A stretch of 15,062 nucleotides of DNA from Cephalothrix spiralis (Eukaryota > Nemertea > Palaeonemertea > Archinemertea > Cephalotrichidae). Positions 1-15,062 of the stretch are shown here, in pieces. Under the pieces are notes generated by a model, which made no database searches, had not been told where the DNA came from, and was given only the letters and a program-made list of their open reading frames with translations. The stretch is taken from NCBI GenBank assembly GCA_032353305.1, contig JAUCNG010020008.1:1-15062 (forward strand), read 5' to 3'. The position numbers and the translations under genes are program-made. Numbering within the stretch: position 1 is the stretch's first letter; each line of letters starts with the position of its first letter.

Positions 1-264
1 ATACTTTGTAGCATTTTAGTTCCCCTAGCGGAGAAGCGAAGAACTATTTCATGCGTCGATTTCAGACCCATAGTTTCTTATGACCTCATCAATTTTTGTC
101 ATGCATGTCAAAGTTCAAACATCTTCAAGTTTTCCATTGGGAGCCTACAGTGCATCTTGATGTTATTGAATGTGTCTAAAATCTATTTATGTACTTCTGG
201 ACCATAGGATAGATATCCAGTTTCGAGCCTTAGAATAGAGGTCGAAGTCTCGAAGACCCCCAGT
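1..264. other. Non-coding sequence, no feature seen
   Basis: AT-rich sequence with stop codons in all frames over short distances. No exon that would splice in phase 0 to 2677 is visible. It is either an upstream MCCC2 intron or the 5' flank. Confidence 0.5.
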
Positions 265-785
265 CCTGTGTGGAAAGCCAGTCATTTTAGCGCAATATCT
301 CGCGCGGCTGCTCACCATCGTCTGAACAGCCGTGGCACCGTTTTTTCACAGCTATTTTCGGTTAAATGTTGTATTCGCGACTACCAAGCCTGTACTCGCG
401 GCTACTCAGGTAATTTTGACGTGGCTACGGTAGTTTGAACTCGTAAAAAATTGTGATGACCTAAAAAAAAAGGTCATCAAATTGTGATGACCTAAAAAAA
501 AGGTCGTCAAAAATTCTGATGACCTAAAAAAAAGAAGGTCATCACCTAAAAAAAACGTCAATAAGTATAACCAAAATAGGAGCGGCTGGTGGTTGAATAT
601 TTCGCGGAAAAGGTCATCAATTATTTTGATTTCAAAGGCATGGCTTGTGAAAAGGCATGGCTTGTGGTTGAAAATTCTGCGGCAATCTCTTACAAAATAT
701 TTTGAATCCACTGCAGATTTTCAGACTTAATAAATTTTTGGCACGGCAATTTCACATGGTTGATCATACAAATTTTCCACCTAGG
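265..785. mobile_element. hAT-like MITE, longer diverged copy
   Basis: It starts CCTGTGTGGAAAGCCAGTCA and ends CATACAAATTTTCCACCTAGG, matching both ends of the element at 1252-1532. The opening of both copies shares the run TGTGGAAAGCCAGTCATT followed by CGCGC.GC.GCTCA. This copy is about 240 bp longer, largely from an insertion of three GATGACCT palindromes (455-543) and a local duplication of GGCATGGCTTGTG near 639-668. No convincing target-site duplication is seen, so the outer limits are approximate. Confidence 0.65.
455..543. repeat. Three tandem short palindromes (GATGACCT-A(n)-AGGTCATC)
   Basis: Units at 455-478, 486-508 and 518-543 each consist of GATGACCT, an A-rich spacer of 7-10 bases, and AGGTCATC (the second unit has AGGTCGTC). 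A fourth, partial unit follows to about 559. Each can fold into an 8-bp hairpin and the units are 31-32 bp apart. They lie inside the longer hAT-like MITE and are absent from the shorter copy. Confidence 0.85.
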
Positions 786-844
786 CTTATTTGACCCGCA
801 CGCCAACTCTTTCGTTCTGGGGATTGATGGTTGCTATATCCTTT

Positions 845-895
845 CAATATGACAGGTGATCTCACGGGTTTGTACCAATATGACAGGTGATCTCA
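845..895 (+). repeat. 20-bp direct repeat, two copies
   Basis: The sequence CAATATGACAGGTGATCTCA occurs at 845-864 and again at 876-895, with an 11-bp spacer. An inverted copy of its core TGACAGGTGA lies at 1161-1170. The core holds the E-box hexamer CAGGTG. Whether this is regulatory or a repeat remnant cannot be told. Confidence 0.7.
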
Positions 896-1251
896 ACCTT
901 TACATGGGAATTAGGAATGTAATTAACTATTCAAGGGAAATTAATTCGTAGAAGTGTAGCAAAATATACCAAATTATGGTGACATTCAAATTTTATCTCA
1001 GTTTAAGAAACTAAGAAAGTTAATTTATTTCAAAAATACTAAACAGAAATTTTTATGTAGCATTTTATGTGTGCCAAAAAAGTGCATTTTAATTCAAAAC
1101 TGCTACTGTATTCTTTCTGTAGAAGTGACTGATGTATTAATTACAGGTTAGATATCATTCTCACCTGTCAGAGTATCAGCCTGCAGCTGCTTGGCTAACA
1201 CTCTGACTACATTTTCCCCATTAGATTTGAAAAACATATGGGGCCACTGAT

Positions 1252-1532
1252 CCAGTGTGGAAAGCCAGTCATTTCTCGCGCAGCAGCTCACATCGTCTCA
1301 ACTGCCGCAGCACTGTTTTTCGCGGCAATTTTTGGTGAAATTTTCAGGCAATTACCTTCATTCACGGTAACCCAAAAAGGCGCTGCCGGTGGATGAAAAT
1401 TTGCGGCCGATCTACGAAATACTTAAGATCTGCGGCAGTAAATCTTGGGATTTTCGGCGTTTGGTGAAATCTGGGACAGGTTGTCAAGACTAAATTTTGG
1501 TAGCGGCAGCTCATACAAACTTTCCACCCTGG
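1252..1532. mobile_element. hAT-like MITE, 281 bp, with 8-bp target-site duplication
   Basis: Terminal inverted repeats are CCAGTGTGGAAAG at the left and CTTTCCACCCTGG at the right, 12 of 13 matching. The element is flanked by CCACTGAT at 1244-1251 and 1533-1540, an exact 8-bp duplication (10 bp if the adjoining GG is counted). An 8-bp duplication is the hAT superfamily signature. There is no transposase frame, so it is non-autonomous. The intact duplication suggests a fairly young insertion. Confidence 0.85.
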
Positions 1533-1824
1533 CCACTGATTAGTCAAACGACTCATGTGACCGTTTTCATACATCTGAGTGGTCTAAGACCTAATTTCAC
1601 CATTGGACTGTAACATTACAAACGAAAACATGATAGCATAATAAATTAGTGTTTTAGGCATTTTTCAGGTTTTTAAATTTCATGTAACTCAATTATGCAA
1701 TAGTTCACCCGAAAAAACTAAAATTTTAGACCGTTTTTAAGACCATGTTTGATCACCTTAGCGGAAGGTCGACGAATTTTGCTCGGGTATATAGACAGCA
1801 AATAAGCTCTATATTGTTGTATTA

Positions 1825-2110
1825 TTGTCTTTCTGCGGGATCGTCGTCGATACCGTACCAGACTTTTCAGTCCACCAGGCGGTAATTGACTATTACCCCG
1901 CAGGGTTGACGTGCGTCACTACGTCATCGGCTACGTACTATGTAAGCCAACCTGGGAGCCGCCGCGATGCGTCGAATAGCCCCCAGGGCCGGTTCTTTTA
2001 TGTGCATGAAACCGTTTTTAATACACACCAAGCCGAGACAATCTAATGCGTCGCGATTTTCTTTAATTTTGCTTTCAAGCATCCCAGTCTGGAGCACTGG
2101 ATGACGGCCT
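1825..2110. other. GC-richer, CpG-containing stretch of unknown nature
   Basis: This stretch is visibly richer in G, C and CpG than its surroundings (CGTCGTCGATACCG, GCCGCCGCGATGCGTCG). It carries overlapping open frames on both strands (1825-2046 plus; 1924-2241 minus), neither of which resembles MCCC2 or a family I know. The minus frame runs into the tandem duplication. It could be a fragment of an older mobile element or a promoter-proximal region. No TATA box or exon-1 coding is convincing. Confidence 0.35.
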
Positions 2111-2114
2111 ATAT

Positions 2115-2600
2115 ATAGATCAGTTGGCGAGAGAAGTGTATCGAACGGGGTTTTGCGAGATATAGCTACAAAATCCATTGGTGCTGAATAATTATTGGTA
2201 GAATCGATTAGTGGTGTAAGACTACTAATTGTTTGGTTCACTATTAAACGATATATTTATTGTCGATCGGGCCAGGGTATTATGAAATATGATATAAATA
2301 CCATGGGAACGAGGATGGTTATATATATATATTCATGTATATTCTGCTTAATAGATCAGTTGGCGAGAGAAGTGTATCGAACGGGGTTTTGCGAGATATA
2401 GCTACAAAATCCATTGGTGCTGAATAATTATTGGTAGAATCGATTAGTGGTGTAAGACTACTAATTGTTTGGTTCACTATTAAACGATATATTTATTGTC
2501 GATCGGGCCAGGGTATTATGAAATATGATATAAATACCATGGGAACGAGGATGGTTACATATATATATTCATGTACAGTATATATTGGGAATTCTGCTTA
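2115..2600 (+). repeat. Tandem duplication, two nearly identical copies (period about 236 bp)
   Basis: Copy 1 is 2115-2350 and copy 2 is 2351-2600. Both begin ATAGATCAGTTGGCGAGAGA and both end ATTCTGCTTA. I see one substitution (T to C in the TATATA stretch) and an insertion of about 14 bp near the end of copy 2; the rest reads identical. This indicates a very recent duplication or gene conversion. Copy 2 ends 76 bp before the first visible MCCC2 exon. Confidence 0.92.
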
Positions 2601-2676
2601 ATCTATGTTGTCAAATGGTTGATAATCTGTGCTTGCAGCCAAAAATTTTAAAAATTTATTGTTATTTACCTTTCAG

Positions 2677-12307
<9,631 letters not shown>

Positions 12308-12449
12308 GTATGTATTTATATTACATAGTCGCTTATGAAGCCTTTGTATTGATTGGTTTTGTACGGACCAACTAAAACTATTCATTTAACAATGAGATAA
12401 ATTTGGACGATCAAGACATGATACAGAAAACGTTATTGATCAAAATTGT

Positions 12450-12652
12450 CATTATCATATGCTGATAAATAGAACCAAGCAACCAAATATATGCACTTTT
12501 AATTTATGTTAGAAAATTATTCCTCCTGTTGTGGTTGCTAGAGAAAGACTAGATTTTGGACATAAAGCCACAGGAGGATGCATTTTCCAACATAAATTGA
12601 AGTTGCATATATTTTGGTTGCTAGGTGCTAATTATCAGCAGATGATGAGGAA
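12450..12652. repeat. Long foldback (about 80-bp arms) just after exon 8
   Basis: The left arm 12450-12534 and right arm 12568-12652 are reverse complements with few mismatches. The strongest blocks are AGCAACCAAATATATGCA, AATTTATGTT-GAAAAT and TCCTCCTGT-GTGG on the left against their complements on the right. The loop is about 33 nt (12535-12567). The element begins 143 nt after the exon 8 donor. The structure resembles the foldback at 2909-3085 in arm and loop size, though the sequences differ. Confidence 0.85.
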
Positions 12653-13094
12653 CATGTTGGAATATGCCTCTACTCTGTACCTCTTCTAGGTCTTCCAAGT
12701 TTGTATCTAGAAAAATGACCTTCCGGACCCTGAAATATTCAAGTTATTAATTACTATTGACACATTGATAGATAGAAATCCTTTGAAATATTTTCATTTA
12801 CTACAATTTTAGCATATTTTCTATTTCTTGAGATCAGAAGCGTATTCAGTCTTTTTTATACGCTGAACTGTCAAAATTTATAATTAGGATTTAGGCTGAG
12901 GAGATTGAAAGCAAATGTCACTCGGAAGAATCGTTGTATCTCCTTTGTTTTATAAACGGATTTGTTCCAAGTCTTTTTTATTAGGAAGAGAAGACCATTC
13001 CATTTCGTGTATATTCCTTTCATCCATAAAATAATTTGATATTAAATTCAATCGTAAACAATATCATTAAAACAATAGTTTCCAGATTGATTAT

Positions 13095-13351
13095 CAAATT
13101 AGTCCTTATCAACTATACTGGTAATGAGGTATGCTAAGTTACATCTATGGATGCACTTCCATCATCTTTAATAAGTTCTAATTGTCAAAATAAGGCAAAT
13201 AACAATGATTTTTTATGTCATATTAGGGGAAGGGAACCAGTCTAACATAGCCAATTAAGACTGATATCATGCCCCGTGTGACTGCAGCTTTAAAGATGTA
13301 AAATTTATTAACATAACTCTTTGGCCAGTATAGTTGATAATGACTAATTTG
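13095..13351. repeat. Inverted repeat, MITE-like, about 257 bp
   Basis: CAAATTAGTCCTTATCAACT continuing ATACTGG at 13095-13121 is the reverse complement of 13325-13351 with one mismatch in 27. A weaker inverted similarity continues inward (GAGGTATGCTAAGTTACATCT against the complement of 13291-13318). No target duplication was recognised. Confidence 0.75.
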
Positions 13352-13360
13352 AAATTTATT
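13304..13360 (-). terminator. Candidate poly(A) signals for the minus-strand exon
   Basis: AATAAA on the minus strand occurs at 13360-13355 and 13309-13304, about 100 and 150 nt after the TGA at 13460. Such hexamers are frequent by chance in DNA this AT-rich. The nearer one also overlaps the outer edge of the right arm of an inverted repeat (13095-13351), so a repeat may have supplied the signal. Confidence 0.3.
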
Positions 13361-13459
13361 AAATAAAATCGGTATTTAAATAACCGGAATTTGATTGACG
13401 AGAAATTACCAATTTATGCAATTTTTTGCGCATTGGCACTAATCAATTATTACATAAAG

Positions 13460-13662
13460 TCAATTATTTACATGAACGATACAGTTATTAAAATAGTTGA
13501 CTTGAACCTGATTTTCTGGTTGATTGATTTTCTGAACTTGATGCTGAGCTGGCGGAGGACGTGCAACTGGCATACGACCAATTGTCATGTCAACACGACC
13601 AAGGCGTCTGTTTCCGTAGTTGTCAACATACTTTCGTTTTTGTCTTGAACCTTCCATTTTCC
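13460..13662 (-). CDS. Probable terminal exon of an unrecognised minus-strand gene
   Basis: Read on the minus strand, gtttacag at 13670-13663 is a plausible acceptor. It is followed by an open frame that starts GKMEGSRQKRKYVDNYGNRR, continues LGRVDMTIGRMPVARPPPAQ, and ends in a Gln/Asn-rich tail before TGA at 13462-13460. An ATG at 13657-13655 would give a 65-residue protein; otherwise this is the last exon of a longer one. The front half is basic (Lys/Arg cluster) with a YVDN-x2-NRRLGRV motif, followed by a proline-rich linker. I do not recognise the family. Codon-like base use and higher GC than the flanks favour real coding. Two AATAAA signals lie downstream on the same strand. It sits antisense inside the last visible MCCC2 intron. 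It could be a nested gene, a retro-insertion or a chance frame. Confidence 0.45.
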
Positions 13663-13701
13663 CTGTAAACAATAACAATTTATTCATCTATCCGACTACA
13701 T

Positions 13702-13779
13702 CGTCGGCTCAATATTATATTGTCGTATCTGTCTGTCGTAATTTCCTATGTAGATACGACAAAATAATACTCAGCCGAC
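13702..13779. repeat. Inverted repeat, 30-bp arms, next to the minus-strand exon
   Basis: CGTCGGCTCAATATTATATT continuing GTCGTATCTGT at 13702-13732 pairs with the complement of 13750-13779 (GTCGGCTGAGTATTATTTTG continuing TCGTATCTAC), about 25 of 30 matching, with a 17-nt loop. It lies about 40 bp upstream of the minus-strand acceptor. Confidence 0.75.
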
Positions 13780-13939
13780 AACACGTTAAAAAATGCTATG
13801 AATTGCAGTAGAGCTACCACTGCTACCACTGTTACATACGCCCGATTCTTTGACGAAAGTGATAGCGTACTGGCCTTCCAATATTAATAATGCTATGGGC
13901 TATCAAGACTCAAGAGAGATTTCAGATGTTTTTCAACTT

Positions 13940-14350
13940 CCTCACAGTTCTCCTAAAATTTTAGGATATCCTAAAATAAGACCATTCCTCCCAAAATCTC
14001 CTAAAATATGACAATTTCTCCTAAAATCTCACCTTTTTTTGCTTATAAAATTTAATGAAAATGGTTTAAAAAGTGTCAAAAAATTTCTCGCCTCGCTTCG
14101 CTCGGCTTTTAAGTTTATTTGTGCAAAGGTGCGGGACAAACCTTAAAATCTTATTATGGTTAGAGTCTCTTAATTAATTATAGATTATATTGATTTACTG
14201 AGAGCAAAAATATTTCTTTGTAGTAAAGGAAAGTTAATAGAAAATCCACTCATATTATCATAATATCTCATAAATTGCTAGAAAATCTCATAAAATATTA
14301 CTCAAAAATCTCATAAAATCTCCTAAAACAAAAATAAAATCTCTTAAAAT
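13940..14350 (+). repeat. CTCCTAAAAT-rich repeat, copy B
   Basis: Many CTCCTAAAAT, ATCCTAAAAT and CTCATAAAAT units occur at 13948-14031 and 14258-14350. CTCGCCTCGCTTCGCTCGGC lies between them (14087-14106). Layout and core match copy A at 6250-6900 in the same orientation. It could be an AT-rich satellite-like unit or the degenerate ends of a mobile element. Confidence 0.65.
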
Positions 14351-15062
14351 TGAGATGGCAAAAATGACTGTGAGGCCTGATGTACTTGAAAAATGAAGAG
14401 AAAAGATCAAGCCTTCTTAGACTGATATATTACAATAAATCACAATTTTACATCAAAACAAATTGCAATATTGTATATCATAATTTGGTGTGTGTTTTTT
14501 TAAATGATATAACTTCTCATTTTCGTACCTTGAAATATTGGAATATCCACCCTAAATATTGTTATGCAAGGACTATTCTTAAACATATATCGCGTAAACT
14601 TGTGACTTTTTCTGTTGGAGCCAAATGTAATGTACTTACCTACAATATCTTTTTAAATTCTGTTCGTGAGAATATATAGTCCTGATTGTACAGCAAGGCC
14701 CTTAAAAAAAGATTGGAAACCGAAACTAGTCAGTTGACAAGTAATTAAAATATATCAATACACAATTGGATGGAACAATTGACTCAAAATGCCCTCCCTC
14801 CCCGTCGGTTTTTCATATTGGCGGATAGTTGACCCCATAAACTATATATTTTTGGAAAGGTCATGAAAAATGCTGATCAGTCCGGGGTTTAGATTTTGCC
14901 CCACCCCCTGGATGGTATCACGACCCTTATTTTAGGATATCTGACGTGATCATCTACAGCAACAAAAACAACGAACAGCGATGAACAGGTGGGATGATTG
15001 GAATCGCAAAATGTCAATTTTAAGGCACTCGGGAATTCATCAGTTTTGTTGCATTCAAATTT
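14351..15062. other. Non-coding sequence in the last intron, no feature seen
   Basis: A 99-codon plus frame (14380-14679) is AT-rich with no recognisable motif. The expected next MCCC2 exon is not present. The final 350 bp are slightly more GC-rich (CCCTCCCTCCCCG, GCCCCACCCCC) without a clear function. Confidence 0.5.

Noticed and set aside
360-404. Possible first MCCC2 exon ending at CAG|GTAATT
   Set aside because: It lies in the hAT-like MITE, and the phase-0 frame has no start or similarity to the MCCC2 N-terminus.
455-543. CRISPR array
   Set aside because: The repeats are short palindromes with poly-A spacers, with no unique spacers of even length, and the context is an animal gene.
406-711. 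Minus-strand Phe/Leu-rich open frame of 101 codons
   Set aside because: It is produced by poly-A tracts and the tandem palindromes of the MITE read on the other strand.
1924-2241. Minus-strand open frame of 105 codons
   Set aside because: It starts inside the tandem duplication, overlaps another frame on the opposite strand, and has no recognisable domain or splice context.
14380-14679. Plus-strand open frame of 99 codons
   Set aside because: AT-rich, no motif, not MCCC2, and no splice sites that would join it to exon 8 in phase.

Overview
This is eukaryotic, almost certainly metazoan, nuclear DNA. It is AT-rich and mostly non-coding. It holds eight short exons on the + strand, each bounded by AG and GT, that join into one continuous reading frame. 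The translated frame reads clearly as methylcrotonoyl-CoA carboxylase beta chain (MCCC2), the carboxyltransferase subunit of a mitochondrial enzyme of leucine catabolism. Introns of 0.6 to 2 kb, loaded with short inverted-repeat (MITE-like) elements, suggest an invertebrate animal with a repeat-rich genome. I cannot name the species or phylum from the sequence.

Layout. Positions 1-2676 lie upstream of the first recognisable exon, either as intron or 5' flank. They hold two related hAT-like MITEs (265-785 and 1252-1532), a GC-richer stretch (about 1825-2110) and a nearly perfect tandem duplication (2115-2600). The MCCC2 exons lie at 2677-2743, 3327-3513, 4814-4941, 6093-6205, 8244-8357, 9325-9389, 10009-10108 and 12139-12307. 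Together they give 943 coding nt, or 314 complete codons plus one base. Compared with the human protein (about 563 residues, from memory), this covers roughly residues 44-357. The N-terminal targeting region and about 200 C-terminal residues are not visible. The frame is still open at the last donor site, so the gene continues beyond 15062.

The introns carry many foldbacks. These are a long hairpin next to exon 2 (2909-3085), a PIF/Harbinger-like MITE with a TTA duplication (3671-3920) nested in an older mariner-like repeat, inverted-repeat elements at 4133-4510, 5573-5838, 12450-12652, 13095-13351 and 13702-13779, and a mariner-like MITE at 7035-7538 whose terminal repeats each carry a TGACGTCA palindrome. 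A low-complexity family built on CTCCTAAAAT with a CG-rich core occurs at about 6250-6900 and 13940-14350.

One probable minus-strand exon (13460-13662) lies in the intron after the last visible MCCC2 exon. It encodes a short basic protein tail that I do not recognise. This would be a nested antisense gene and is the least explained item here. I saw no rRNA, tRNA, CRISPR array or prokaryotic operon structure. The window is an ordinary housekeeping gene in a transposon-rich setting, and I found no convincing new biological system.
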